A stretch of 64,000 bases of DNA, from assembly GCF_032854445.1 (NCBI RefSeq), contig NC_088300.1:8928001-8992000 (forward strand), read 5' to 3'. A program made the translations under genes and the position numbers. Position 1 is the first letter of the stretch; every line of letters starts with the position of its first letter. The notes beneath the pieces were generated by a model. It was not told the origin of the DNA and did not search any database. It was given only the letters and a program-made list of their open reading frames with translations. The DNA comes from Liolophura sinensis. Taxonomy: Eukaryota; Mollusca; Polyplacophora; Chitonida; Chitonidae. Shown in pieces: positions 36,701-46,252 of the stretch.

Positions 36701-38750
36701 TGTTGTACTGCTTCTGTTGGCTCTCAGAGTAAGTAGGCGAGTTTTGCACTGCTTCTGTTGAGCATCAGAGTAGGTGGTCAAGGTTTAGCCCTTGGAGTAA
36801 GTAGCCAATTTTTGTACTGCTCCAGTTGGCCACTGGAGTAAGTAAGCAAGTATTGTACTGCTGCTGATGGACATCAGAGTAAGTAGGCGAGTTTTGTACT
36901 GCTTCAGTTGGACATCAGAGTAAGTAGGCGAGTTTTGTACTGCTTCAGTTGGACATCAGAGTAAGTAGGCGAGTTTTGTACTGCTTCAGTTGGACATCAG
37001 AGTAAGTAGGCAAGTTTTGTACTGCTTCAGTTGAACATCAGAGTAAGTAGGCAAGTTTTGTACTGCTTCAGTTGGACCTCAGAATAAGTAGGCAAGTTTT
37101 GTACTGCTTCCGTTGGACATCAGAGTAGGTAGTCGAGGTTTGTTCTGCACTAATTGGCCCATGGAGTAAATTTTGTACCAGGGTAAGTAAGCCAGTTTTA
37201 TACTGCTTTAAATTGGCTCTCAGATTGAGTAGGCAATTTTGTACTGCTCCAATGTCCTTGGAGTAAGTAGGCAAATTTTGTACTACTTCAGTGGGCAACC
37301 AGAGGAAGTAGGCAGGTTTTGTAATGTTTTATTTATTTGTGCAGGATTACAAGACTTACCTGGATTTTGTTCTGGCCCTTGAGAATAGGAAGGAGTCCCA
37401 GGCTCTGCAGTACCTCTTCAGGATTCTAGATGTCCAGAACAGAGGTTATCTCAATGTCTTCTCCCTCAATTACTTTTTTAGGGTAAGAAAAATTTTTATC
37501 TAACTTGTAAGTGGAAGAAATTCTTGCATGCATTTATCTATGCCAATGTGTTTAATCTGCTTGCTCTAAACTTACAGCATGGTATTGGCAAAAAATGTCC
37601 AATATGCTGCAAAAACTTAATCCTTCAACTTTAATTAATAAATAAGCATGGTTAGATGATATTATCTGGTCTAAATGTCACACAAATGTAAAATATCGTC
37701 AGTAAAGGCGTGCTGTGCTTTTAGAAATAACCTTACTGTGTGTCTCCTTTTGATTTTCGGAACTTATTGTCTAGTGTCCCAATTCCCCCCAAGCCCCCAC
37801 CCCCCCATTAAATGTTTTATAAGTGAAATAAGGAGTAGCAATCTGCCAGTCAGTGGTCTGTGTAATGTGATATTTCATGCAGTGCTGTGCTGTTCTCAGG
37901 CTATTCAGGATCAGATGAAGTTGCATGGTCAGGAGCCTGTGTCATTCCAGGATGTGAAGGATGAGATATTTGACATGGTGAAGCCGGCTGACCCTCTACA
38001 TATAACATTACAGGATCTGGTCTGCAGGTGAGTTATGCGACACCACCGCTCTGAGATGACTTTGATGAGGTGTGATGACGGGTGGTTGATGTCGTATAAA
38101 TTAAGATGCATAGAGATTTTTTCAATGATATCTGACAGGTGTGCCTGTATATTTACAAGTGTGTGTGTGTTCTGAAACGAAAATAAAACTTTTGTTAACT
38201 TATTCACTTCAGTACCTTAATGTAATTGCATGTTATCAACTTTATTTTTTTTGGAAGCTTTGCGTATTAATTGTTTTGGTAGAAAGAAGCAGACTGTCTC
38301 TGCAAGTTCATGTGTTGGACATCTATTTATACGGGCAGATTTTTCGTGGAATTTAGGATTGGTTTTTGTTTATGTTATTATGTTTTGTTTGCTGAATGTG
38401 TGAGCACATGAGTATTGGTATTGTGTTGAATATCATTGTACTCCAAAGTTAATACAAAAATTGAAGACGGAAGACTGGAAGTGGACTGAGTAATACAAAA
38501 GACTTTAAATATGGTGTCTTGGCGATAGCACTTGAGAGATTAAAGCAAGGACAAATCTTTGTTGTGAATCTTTTTTTTTATTGAATTTTCTGCACCTACC
38601 AGTACTAATTGTATGTTACTTGTTTGTGTTGACAGTGGTCAGGGTGACACAGTTGTCAGTATACTGATTGACCTTAATGACTTCTGGACATATGAGAACA
38701 GAGAGTATGCTGTGGCTGAGACGTCCGAGACAGAAGAGGTGGAGGTGTGA
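19365..38750 (+). CDS. PPP2R3C: Protein phosphatase 2A regulatory subunit B''-gamma (G5PR)
   Basis: Thirteen exons: 19365-19407, 24735-24862, 26564-26613, 27486-27540, 27897-28009, 28476-28644, 29245-29289, 30057-30200, 34454-34590, 36358-36433, 37345-37482, 37900-38027, 38636-38750. All are GT-AG with consistent phases, giving 446 residues (the human protein is about 453). The protein matches PPP2R3C throughout: FFNYVMRKVWLHQTRIGLSL, KFFFFLDPMRTGKIKI, DILACSFLDDLLE, VSFQDVKDEIFDMVKP, ending NDFWTYENREYAVAE. A canonical EF-hand loop occupies residues 281-292 (DKDHNGMLSKEE) and a degenerate one 226-237. The family recruits PP2A and PP5 catalytic subunits and, in vertebrates, acts in lymphocyte survival and at centrosomes. 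The start at 19365 (MDWAKTLKK) aligns with the human N-terminus; an in-frame ATG at 19332 would add 11 residues. Several introns carry minisatellites and transposons. Confidence 0.97.
21070..21222 (+). mobile_element. SINE family A copy
   Basis: AGCAGCCTGCGGATGGTTGT, a CTCTGC/CCTTTCC segment, CATATAAGTGAAATAC, CTTGAGTACGGCATAAAACA and a terminal AATAAATAAATAAAT. The 5' head is missing. Confidence 0.85.
21301..21796. mobile_element. Fold-back element with arms of about 215-230 bp
   Basis: The left arm (21301-21515) is an imperfect inverted copy of the right arm (21569-21796), separated by a spacer of about 53 bp. Matching blocks, read in the same sense, include GACACCAACC, CCATATGTCCCTACT, GATTTATTATAGCCATGAAG, TCCAACTC and CGAACAAGT. 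There is no ORF of note. The size and structure fit a non-autonomous DNA transposon (MITE or fold-back). The target duplication is unclear. Confidence 0.85.
24590..24705 (+). mobile_element. SINE family A copy just upstream of PPP2R3C exon 2
   Basis: Carries CCGCCATAATGCTGGCTGTC, GTCGTATAAGTGAAATATTC, TTGAGCATGGCGTAAGACAC and an A/T-rich tail. It ends about 30 bp before the 3' splice site of exon 2, so it borders the polypyrimidine tract. Confidence 0.85.
27145..27425 (+). mobile_element. SINE family B copy
   Basis: Shares with 62440-62745 the blocks GGATCAAACCCAGGTT (a B-box-like tRNA segment), AAGAAGTTAAAGCA, GGAAACAGGACTGGTTGGC, GGGGTGTCATGTCTGGT and CACACCTAATGA. It lies in the intron before PPP2R3C exon 4. 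Confidence 0.7.
29007..29190 (+). mobile_element. SINE family A copy
   Basis: AGTCCAGCTCATGCTGACTT, GGTCATGGGTTTCCTGTTGA, GTCGTATGAGTGAAATATTC and TTGAGTACAGCGTTAAAGAC, with a TATAAATAAA tail. The 5' tRNA-like head is incomplete. It lies 55 bp before the 45-nt exon 7 of PPP2R3C. Confidence 0.8.
30337..33077 (+). mobile_element. Decayed DNA transposon with TTAA target duplication
   Basis: TTAA flanks both ends (30333-30336 and 33078-33081). The termini are inverted repeats: GGGAAGGAGTTAG at the left, GGGTAGGAGCTAG read from the right. Between them lies a broken plus-strand transposase-like coding region, about 30858-32533, split by frameshifts and stops. The recognisable tract is MPKCHDKAVRSNIGKTTEQM followed by HHYHNCPKGSCSWCFWKRDI (31820-31995), and the C-terminal part EVAQEICDKRKHARKLELAE lies near 32380. 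I associate these with animal transposases annotated as Mutator-like, and TTAA duplications suggest the Kolobok group; both are from memory. It lies inside the intron between PPP2R3C exons 8 and 9. Confidence 0.75.
30858..32533 (+). pseudogene. Degenerate transposase gene
   Basis: Open segments at 30858-31100, 31169-31432, about 31485-31610, 31820-32032 and 32312-32533 lie in different frames but read as pieces of one protein. It begins with a basic, Ser-rich N-terminus, has His/Cys-containing zinc-binding-like motifs in the middle (HNCPKGSCSWCFWK), and ends with EICDKRKHARKLE. Each break is a frameshift or stop, so it is not expected to make active transposase. Confidence 0.65.
33510..33722 (+). 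mobile_element. SINE family A copy, well preserved 3' end
   Basis: GTGAGTTCAAGTCCAGCTCA (a B-box-like segment), CTTCCTCTCCGGCCGTAAGT, AACCTGCGGATGGTCGTGGG, CCGTCGTATAAGTGAAATAT and GAGTACGGCGTAAAACACCA, then an about 30-base poly(A) tract. The long uninterrupted A tail suggests a fairly recent insertion. Confidence 0.9.
34057..34233 (+). mobile_element. SINE family A copy
   Basis: CTCTCCGGCTGTAAGTGGGA, AACCTGCGGATGGTCGTGGG and TATAAGAGAAATATTCTTGA, ending in repeated AATA units (AATAAATAAATAAATAAATA). The 5' head is missing. Confidence 0.9.
34559..35335 (+). repeat. 83-bp minisatellite made of the exon/5' splice site of PPP2R3C exon 9
   Basis: The unit contains GCATGCTGAGTAAAGAGGAG then CTGACCAGGTTAGTCTACTC. 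This is the last 30 or so bases of the coding exon that ends at 34590 (GGCATGCTTAGTAAAGAGGA, GCTTGCCAG) plus its 5' splice site (GTTAGT). About 10 copies follow one another; the first two or three are more diverged, the middle six nearly identical. Each copy keeps an AGGT donor-like site. Confidence 0.9.
35397..35745 (+). repeat. 29-bp minisatellite
   Basis: About a dozen units of GAGTAAAGAGTTGTCTAGTC plus TACAGCCCT, with two alternating variants (GTTGTCTAGTC and GTTCTCTAATC). GAGTAAAGAG is also present in the 83-bp unit just upstream, so the two arrays may share an origin. Confidence 0.9.
36205..36360 (+). repeat. Repeated 3' splice sites before PPP2R3C exon 10
   Basis: The sequence TTTTCAGGTATNG or TTCTCAGGTATGGCA occurs four times (about 36210, 36267, 36310 and 36352). 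The last is the acceptor used in the gene model, because AG|GTATGGCACAGGGACC continues the conserved protein. The spacer ATTAATAATNGTTC is also repeated. Confidence 0.8.
36710..37325 (+). repeat. 41-bp minisatellite in PPP2R3C intron
   Basis: About 13 units of TCAGAGTAAGTAGGCGAGTT plus TTGTACTGCTTCAGTTGGACA. The central copies at 36870-37080 are nearly identical and the outer copies are decayed. The array ends about 20 bp before the 3' splice site of the exon at 37345. Every intact unit contains the strong 5' splice-site consensus AGAGTAAGTAGG. Confidence 0.9.
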
Positions 38751-38985
38751 GCTGGGGCAGGTCAGCGCCTAGTTCAGTGAGTCAGCTCATTGTCACCGAA
38801 CATTCATCATATCAAGAGGAGTACTGTGCAAAGTGAACAGACTCTGTAACGCTGTCATCCTAAAGTTACTGTCGAAAATACATGGACCTCACTGCATTCA
38901 TTAAAAAGAGTGAGGTGTCTTCATAATTCATTGTTTCATACATTTTGGCTCACTTACAATTTAGAAACAAGGAGAATTCTTCAAC

Positions 38986-38991
38986 AATAAA
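38986..38991 (+). terminator. Candidate poly(A) signal of PPP2R3C
   Basis: AATAAA lies 236 nt after the PPP2R3C stop codon. A further AATAAA near 39609 is a possible distal signal. Confidence 0.5.
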
Positions 38992-39894
38992 ATGTCTCAG
39001 TTTGTCAGGATATGCACTTATTCTGTCAGTGTAACTATTGTGAAACTACTGTTTTTAGCAGTAAGTCATTGTTCTCACAGTCATTTGAAAGCAGTTTTGT
39101 GTTGTGATAGTGTTTTACCTGCTTCTTATTCTCTACATATTAAGGTTTTTAGTCCTGCTCTTAATGCTATACGCTTGTTTATAATTGAGTTAAATGGTAA
39201 GACTTGCCCGGGGCTCCAGCTGTCATTTTGTTTTCGCTTTGTTGTGTTTTGCATTTCTTCAAACAGTATTATTTAAAACAAATGTTGCAAAGTACGTCAT
39301 ACACAGGTTATTTCTATTCAGTGTACGGATAAATTTTCGAGTTTGGAATGTGTGAAAAATGTCATTACTGCTATGTGTATATCTTAATGCATTTATTGCT
39401 AAGCGATCAAGAACTTCACAGAAGCCTTGAGTATCTGAGTATGAATACGCTATTGGGTGAATTACATCTACTGTAGACAATTTTGTCATGTTGTGTATCA
39501 GTTACATACTTGTGCGATTCCTGCATTTAGTGGAATTCTAATACTTGTTCTTCATTAATGCTATGCTTTTATCACTTTCACTATTTGATATTTATGAAAT
39601 ACTTCACAATAAACTACGCAATTAAGATTAATATGCCTTTGTTTTTAAAAGTATGGATTGTTAGAGATGTCTCAAGATGTGTCAACGTGATAAATTGTGA
39701 CACAAACTGCCAGGTATGTGTTAAACAGTTGTGTACAGATATTGTGATTTGTTTGACATGAAGGTTCTGATGATGTTGAATATACATACTTTGGCAGATC
39801 AGACAACTGTTGATGTCTGTGTTACTGTTTAACAAAGCTATCAGAGGATATATCACCATTTTCTTATCGTTATTTTTTGTGGGCGAGTAGTTAG

Positions 39895-40020
39895 CCAGCC
39901 AGCACGGTGCAATGGCCGAGAAGCCTCTCACCAATGCAGTCGCTGTGAGTTAAGGCCCAGCTCATGCTGGCTTCATCTCCTGTTGCACATGAGTAAGGTC
40001 GTGCTTCTCCCCTAGGTTAT
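39895..40020 (+). mobile_element. SINE family A, 5' portion
   Basis: Holds CAATGGCCGAGAAGCCTCTC, GCAGTCGCTGTGAGTTAAGG and CCCAGCTCATGCTGGCTTCA, matching the head of the fuller copy at 56305-56571. The 3' tail is missing or very decayed. Confidence 0.7.
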
Positions 40021-40230
40021 GATTTGCAGATGTGGACATGGTTTGGGGGTATTCCTGAAATGTTCTGCAAGTTATCATCGTTTTAAGACGAAAACTGGAC
40101 TTCACCAAAATGAGAACATGTCCACGCAGCTCCAGTATTAGCCATCCACAGATATTGCAGAAACTTTGCAGATGTGTTGGGAATGATAGGTAGAGGTGAC
40201 ATTAATGCTACGCAACGTTTGTCAGTTTAA

Positions 40231-40742
40231 AGGCCCGTTCTCACGATGCGATTTGTAGTACCAACGTGTAGTATTCGATATGTAGTGTTCGACGAAATAC
40301 ACGACTTGTCTCGGGCATCGCATTTTTCTCGTTCGGCTCCATTGCTAAGGTCCTGCGTTGTTCAGGTCACGTTATTCATGGCAGTGCTTTTTAACAGTGG
40401 GTTGTACTCATGTAGAAAGTAATTTGAAGACTGGCGATCCTACATTTTCTGGTAAATGTCAGTAAAAGATAATCCTGACTTAACTCTGCTTTTTCGAACA
40501 TGGCTGTAGACAAACTTTGATACAGGACACAAGGGGAGTTAACTCGTAGTGAAAACATTTAAAGCGATTTGATTGGCCAGTGCACGTGACTTGTAACATG
40601 AAAATAGACCTTTCTCTATTACTTTCGACTAGCACACAACTCGTTGAATGAGATAAAAACCGAAACGATTCAGGTGTTCTGACGGTTCGACTCGGTTGTA
40701 TGCTACAAAGTAGTACTTCAAATCGCACCGTGAGGACGGGCG
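40231..40742. mobile_element. 512-bp MITE with TTAA target duplication
   Basis: Flanked by TTAA at 40227-40230 and 40743-40746. Terminal inverted repeats of about 30 bp: GCCCGTTCTCACGATGCGAT at the left, GCCCGTCCTCACGGTGCGAT read from the right, both continuing TTG-AGTAC. It has no coding capacity. TTAA duplications are used by piggyBac and Kolobok transposases. This element is intact in outline, about six mismatches between arms. Confidence 0.9.
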
Positions 40743-41254
40743 TTAACAAAATGACTACACGTGTACCTCTGTAACACATGTAAAGCGGGCCTTGGTAAAG
40801 CGATTTGGATGAAATATGGTGCTCAGCTTAGCCCATCGACTAAAGTTTCGCGGAGATCCAGGAACATTTAAAACAATTGAGTGGACACAAATGTGGAGTA
40901 TCATCCTTTCGTCTGTAGTTGGCGACGATGACAGGCATGCATTTTCATGGATTTGGGACACCGGAGTGTTTGGCGTAAACCACCAATATGCACACCATGT
41001 TACTGGAAGACGAGGCATTCAACCTCAACACCGTTTTAGGCCTGTAAGTGAAATTTTCCTGAGTAAAACGTAAGAAACACCCATCAGAAAAATAAAACTG
41101 TCAATTCCTTCATGCGTTTGATGTCGTCTTATCAAGGTGGCCAAGTTGGCCTATCTGACCCCCTCTTGCCAGATTCCCCCTCGACCCCAACTAACACGAA
41201 TATCAAAATGAAACGCCAGACGAACGCAGAAATTGAAATACTTGGTAACAAGTT

Positions 41255-41260
41255 TTTAAT
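41255..41260 (-). terminator. Candidate poly(A) signal of the selenoperoxidase
   Basis: On the minus strand this reads ATTAAA, the commonest variant signal, about 35 nt beyond the SECIS element. The assignment is by position. Confidence 0.35.
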
Positions 41261-41284
41261 GTACAACTCCACATCTTTGAGGTT

Positions 41285-41370
41285 AATCCGCCCCGGTCAG
41301 TGTGTTCAGCCTGGAAATTCCATCCAGTGCAGTCTCCACATGGGTTTCTGACCACACCTTCATTAACTCC
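41285..41370 (-). promoter_or_regulatory. SECIS element in the 3' UTR of the glutathione peroxidase
   Basis: On the minus strand: ATGA (41363-41360), a 12-base arm AGGTGTGGTCAG, then AAA (41347-41345) in the apical region, a further internal hairpin region, then CTGAACACAC pairing back to GTGTGGTCAG with a single mismatch, followed by TGAC (41299-41296). This matches the SECIS layout: an AUGA...UGA non-Watson-Crick quartet, 12 bases to the unpaired adenines, and a long helix. It lies about 430 nt after the stop codon. SECIS elements recruit SBP2 and the selenocysteine elongation factor so that in-frame UGA is read as selenocysteine. Confidence 0.9.
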
Positions 41371-41789
41371 ATAACTGAATAACTGGCAGGTGAAAGATTA
41401 GCCTCAAAAATGTTATTCTGTTTGTTTTATTGTTGTTGTTTTTATGTCGTTTCTTTTTCTTCATACATTTTTTTCTTCTTCATACATATTTCCATAAGTG
41501 TCAGATTATATATGCCTAATGTGGGAAATGGTTTGTTGTTGGGATTATATCCAGCGGTTAGGTATAAATAAAATTAAATATATTCTTGTCCTCTTCAGTG
41601 ACAAATACAGCGAAAGTGACATCAGACATTTACCCCTCGTTCCCCTGTCCTGATGAATGAATATTCACGAAGTAATGCGGATGACCTAATGCCTAAACAT
41701 TGGGCTCAAATCCATAGCCGCGTTCTGTTATATGACTTCCGTAAATATACTGTGGTGTATAAACTAACATAAAAGGTTCTCCAGTCAGA

Positions 41790-44700
41790 CTATGACTTCT
41801 CGTCTTGAACATTGAACTGTTTCACCAAACTTTCAATGTCGCCTTTGATATTAATGGTCTGGAAGTTTCTGGAGTATCTGCGGAACGGTTTGCCATCCGG
41901 GCTGACGAGGAACTTCTCAAAGTTCCAAGAAACATCGGTTCTGGTGACAGGGTCCCAGATAATTAAGCGTGGGTCTTTCATCAGACTGACACCGTCGTCG
42001 CTGGGGTAGGGTAGCCGCTCTCTCAGGAATTGGAACACGGGGTGTGAGTTTTTCCCGTTCACATCAATTTTCTCCATCATGATGCACTGAGGTTCGAATC
42101 CGTCTCCAGGCCGGACATACTTCAGGGAAAGCAGAATCTCCTCGCCTTTAGCATTCTCCTGCAGACAGAAATATACTTTTCGTAAGAAATCATACATTTT
42201 CAAACTACAGAAAAAACGGTAACAGGAGCTTGTAGGGAGAAGTATTTCATCACTTTATGCAGATGAGGCTATAAAATCATACTGAATAAAATCTTTTATA
42301 ACGTTTTTGTAGGTATAAGATTTAGTTGTTTTACATCACTGTTGAATTGTTTGTTGACTAAGACGGTAGTATCCGGTGGTGAGTGTTTGACGGCTTCATT
42401 GTGACTAAATACGCCCCAGCCTGCGACGCCTCATAAAAGGCAATTATATCACCGAAGATTTTAGGGCACGTGTAAATTACGCCTTAATAAGAATTTGATT
42501 AACAGATTACAGAATGAAACCTTAAATGAGGAAAACTGTTAAGAGGATGGATCTCTTCCATTATGTGTGATTATTTGCCAGCTATTGCGTTTTTGGTATA
42601 GTTTTACAAAACACCAGTGGTATCGGGAACAGTGAGTATCAGTAATAATCGAGTCACGAAATGTGGAGGCGCCACACAGTTGTATTGGGAACAATAGGTA
42701 AAACTGCGTCACACAGTGGTATTGGGAACAATGAGTAAAACTGCGTCACACAGTGGTATTGGGAACAATGAGCTTCAGTAATAATCGCGGCCCAAAATTT
42801 GGTTGCGTCACTTAGTGATATAGGGAACATTGAGCGTCAGTAATAATTGGGTATCAAAAACTGCATGCGTTACCCAGTGATATAGGGAACAGTGAGCGTC
42901 AGTAATAATCACGGCGCAAAATTTGGTTGCGTCACCCAGTGATATAGGGAACATTGAGCGTCAGTAATAATTGGGTATCAAAAACTGCATGCGTTACCCA
43001 GTGATATAGGGAACACTGTACGTCAGTAATAATCGGGTACCAAAAACTGCATGCGTCAAACAGTGATATAGGAACACTGTGAGTCAGTGATAATTGGGTA
43101 TCAAAAACTGCATGCGTCACCCAGTGATATAGGGAACACTGTGCGTCAGTAATACTCGCGGCCCAAAATTTGGTTGCGTCACCCAGTGATATAGAGAACT
43201 GGGTGACGCAGCTGACTTATTACAACTGACTCCAGATTCCTGCGTGCGTCAAATTACATTGTTAATTTGGAAATTGTTCTTGCAAACAGGATCGTCCCTT
43301 ATAGTTGACGATTGGTATATACGAATGTCCCTCGATATACAATGATTTTGGGAACACTCAGCGTCAGTACCAATCGGGTCACGACTTCAACATACGTGAA
43401 ACAATGGTATCGGGGAGATCGAGTGTTCTATCTTGTGCGTGCGTAATGCAGTGGTATTAGGAACACCGACGATCACTGACAATTGGATCTCCAAATCTGT
43501 AAGCAGCCGGATTTCACCGCGTAGGGGTGACCATATGCCAATGTCACACTCTTGCTACTACACTGGTTTTACTCCCAAGACTTTGTTGTTTATATCAGTA
43601 ATAATCGAGTCCCGACCTTAATGCGTCGTAAATGGTACTGGAAACACCGAGTGTTGGTGACAGTGGTATCCGGAAATCTGTGAGCGTCACACAAGGGTAT
43701 TGGGAAGGTGGGGGGGGGGGGGGGGGGGCTGGGGGGGGGGGGGGGGGGGGTGAACACCCGTTACATTGTCATCCCAAGCTGAATGACATTATAATTTTCT
43801 TCTATATGACACTGCAGATTCTAGAGAATGACTAATACATGCATGTTAACGAAAGAAATCTGAACACCACAGGCAGGCGAACAGATTGCGGTCGGAATGT
43901 GGTACGAAGGTGCGACAACTTTTACATAATACTTATATTTTATGGTGTAGTGTCAACGTGTACATGTTAATGAAAGTCACGCAGAACAAACCAGACGTTC
44001 GAGAATCACCCATCATGTCAGAACAATAGCTTATGGCGCTCTGACTAGTCTGCAACCGGATACATGCGGGATAATGCACTAAATATATACCATAGGAATT
44101 AGCTCTGTGCGGAAATAAAGCTTCGTTAGGCGGACATCCTGGTTGTGCTATAATGCGCAGACCACTGGCTTAAACAGGTGAGCTAAAGCCAGGCATGAAG
44201 CCTGCCATATATACACCTGTAGCACAACCTCGCCCAGACAGACACATGGATAGTGTGTGCGTTGGATTATTAAAAACATGTTTGATGGAACGAAGTCAAC
44301 GACTAGAATATAAGGCGTACCTGAAATTACACAGTTAACTATTGCTACATCTTTTCATGAATGTAAAATAACTTGTTTTATGACATATTCATCGACCATT
44401 TCGCCTTTCATTTCTGTCTTTCTGAACTGGTGTACATCCCGTTTTTAAAAGGTCAATGCTTACTACATGAACATAGCGTGTTAAATGGTCAATATGAACT
44501 ACATCCCGTGTTAAATTATCAAAATAAAGTACATCACGTGTTAAAATGATCAGTATTAACTATACACCCTGTGTTAAAATGGTCAATTTAAACTATATCC
44601 TGTGTTAAAATGGTCAATTTAAACTATATCCTGTGTTAAAATGATCAATATGAACTACATCCCGTGTAAAATAATCAATATGAACTACATCATGTGTTAA

Positions 44701-45741
44701 AATGATCAGTATGAACTATACACCCCGTGTTAATATGGCCAATATGAAATACACCCCGTCTTAAAATGATCTGTATGGATTACAGCCCGTGTTAAAATAG
44801 TCAGAATGAACTACACCCCGTGTTAAAGTGGTCAATATGAACTACACCCTGTGTTAAAATGATTTGTGTGGATTACAGCCCGTGTTAAAGTGATGGTCAG
44901 CGTCTTTCGGAGAATTTATCAAACTTGATGAAGAACGTATTTACATAAAATTTGGCCGACGTCGTACAGCTGAAATATTCTTGAATACGGCGTAAAGCAC
45001 CAATGAAATAAATAAATATATTTTGAATTCCTCAAACTGCGGCAGGAGAGCATTTGCATAAAAAGTGTACTAAACACGATGGCGAGTCTCTTTGCTCAGT
45101 ATCTTCATATTTACACAAATGGTGACGAATGTATTTCCCCACAATCTGCATATTGTTTGAACTTGGTGACATGGCAATCAGCACATTGACTGAACATGAT
45201 GGCATTTGAGATCTTGATATTGACTGCCCATGAGAACATTGCAATCAGCATACTGACTGAACATACGACCAATTAATGTATTTGTGAAAGCATCTATATA
45301 TACGCATGCAGGTAGTCACCTGACTTCATTACAAATTTATTCAGTCGAAATCTACTTGTATATGTCTATACATATCTGGAAATGTATATTTGCTCTCTCA
45401 TATGACATTACAAAAGTAATTTAATCGCAACTATGCACGTATCATGACGGTATACGTGCGCCTCCAACACGAAGAGGGAAGTATTTCCATAGAACTATTT
45501 ATCATACCTGGTGTCCGAATTGGTTGGAGGGAAATCCCAGGATAACAAGCTTATCCCCGAACTTGGAGACCAGCTCGTTCATCTGGGTGAAATCCCTGGC
45601 TGTCGTGCCTCAGAGAGATGCCACATTCTCCACGAGCACGACGCGCCCCTTCAGCTTAGCAAAGCTCAGCATCTCACCATCCAGCTTGAGCGCTGAGAGA
45701 TCGAAGAAACTCTGAATCTTCACTGGGCTTCGCACTGCCAT
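41790..45741 (-). CDS. Selenocysteine-containing glutathione peroxidase (GPx1/GPx2 type)
   Basis: Two coding exons, 45741-45508 and 42158-41790, joined in phase 0, give 200 residues when the TGA at 45612-45610 is read as selenocysteine (residue 44, context VENVASL[12 protein letters not shown]). It reduces H2O2 and organic peroxides with glutathione. Catalytic partners are visible: Gln78 (FPSNQFGHQ), and Trp-Asn in [21 protein letters not shown] near the C-terminus is typical of GPx1/2. The start [10 protein letters not shown] is chosen because the upstream exon part lacks another ATG. A noncoding first exon ends at 46152 (GT) and splices to 45815. The SECIS at 41285-41370 supports recoding. 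The 3.3 kb coding intron is loaded with tandem repeats. A conventional gene finder would truncate it at the TGA. Confidence 0.95.
42620..43225. repeat. About 60-bp minisatellite in the selenoperoxidase intron
   Basis: Roughly nine units of CCCAGTGATATAGGGAACA.. GTGAGCGTCAGTAATAATCG, alternating GGTATCAAAAACTGCATGCG with GGCCCAAAATTTGGTTGCG. Two subtypes of the second half alternate, indicating a higher-order repeat. Units further right (43320-43700) are more decayed. Confidence 0.85.
43710..43751. repeat. Interrupted poly(G) tract
   Basis: About 40 bases almost entirely G with single CT and T breaks. A similar run of G is at 11070-11087. Such tracts can form G-quadruplexes and often have uncertain length in assemblies. 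Confidence 0.8.
44460..44895. repeat. About 30-bp minisatellite
   Basis: About 14 decayed units of TGTTAAAATGGTCAATATGA plus ACTACACCCCG. It lies within the coding intron of the selenoperoxidase gene. Confidence 0.85.
44950..45022 (+). mobile_element. SINE family A, 3' fragment
   Basis: GCCGACGTCGTACAGCTGAA, ATATTCTTGAATACGGCGTA, AAGCACCAATGAAATAAATA. Only the shared tail domain remains. Confidence 0.85.
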
Positions 45742-46152
45742 CTTGCTGATGCTGCTGCTGCTGAACTGTCTCTGTACTCTACTCGGTTTTATCTCTCTAT
45801 ACAGAGGCCTAAAGACTGAAAGAGAAAAGCACAGCTGGTTGAGGCGCCTATACATACCGCTATATGCAGACATGATAGAGGTCACTCGATAAAACAGTAT
45901 TAGACTAAGCTTAACTTGTACACTATGTATTTAGATCTCTGTGTCTCTGAGTAAAAAGGTTCATCTGTACCCGTGCCTGACTGGGCTATATTGGCATACC
46001 CCTTTCAGACAGCCCAAGATATACAGGAGCTCATGTACGTGATCCGGGCGGTCGTTAAAAGGTAGAGTGGGCCGAAGGATAAGCCCCAGTCCAGAAAAGT
46101 ACGGCTGAAGACGCTATAGTCTACATAAGACGGACAAAGACGAGAACCTACC
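45742..46152 (-). other. 5' UTR exons of the glutathione peroxidase
   Basis: On the minus strand a 5' splice site CAG|GTAGGT follows 46152 and an acceptor TTTCAG precedes 45815, leaving 74 nt of leader (45815-45742) joined to the ATG. The upstream exon contains no open start codon (ATGACATAG only). The start of transcription is not defined; sequence above about 46250 is GC- and CpG-richer than the surroundings. Confidence 0.6.
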
Positions 46153-46252
46153 TGTTACGAACGCGTTGAGAAGACTGTGTGCGCTATGCGGAGACCGGCT
46201 TGCGACTGGTCTATGTCATACAACTGCGCACACTTTGTCAACTGCTAGACGT

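Larger units (their letters stand above)
38992..41250. other. Convergent intergenic region
   Basis: It lies between the 3' ends of PPP2R3C (plus) and the selenoperoxidase (minus). It contains a SINE fragment (39895-40020) and a MITE (40231-40742). The small open frames here overlap on both strands and show no recognisable protein. Confidence 0.5.

Noticed and set aside
40755-41351. Short frames on both strands upstream of the MITE's right flank and over the SECIS
   Set aside because: They overlap a 3' UTR and a decayed SINE tail (about 41040-41095); no protein similarity.
45610-45612. TGA in the glutathione peroxidase frame as a true stop or pseudogene mark
   Set aside because: It falls on the selenocysteine position, similarity continues beyond it, and a SECIS-like hairpin is present.
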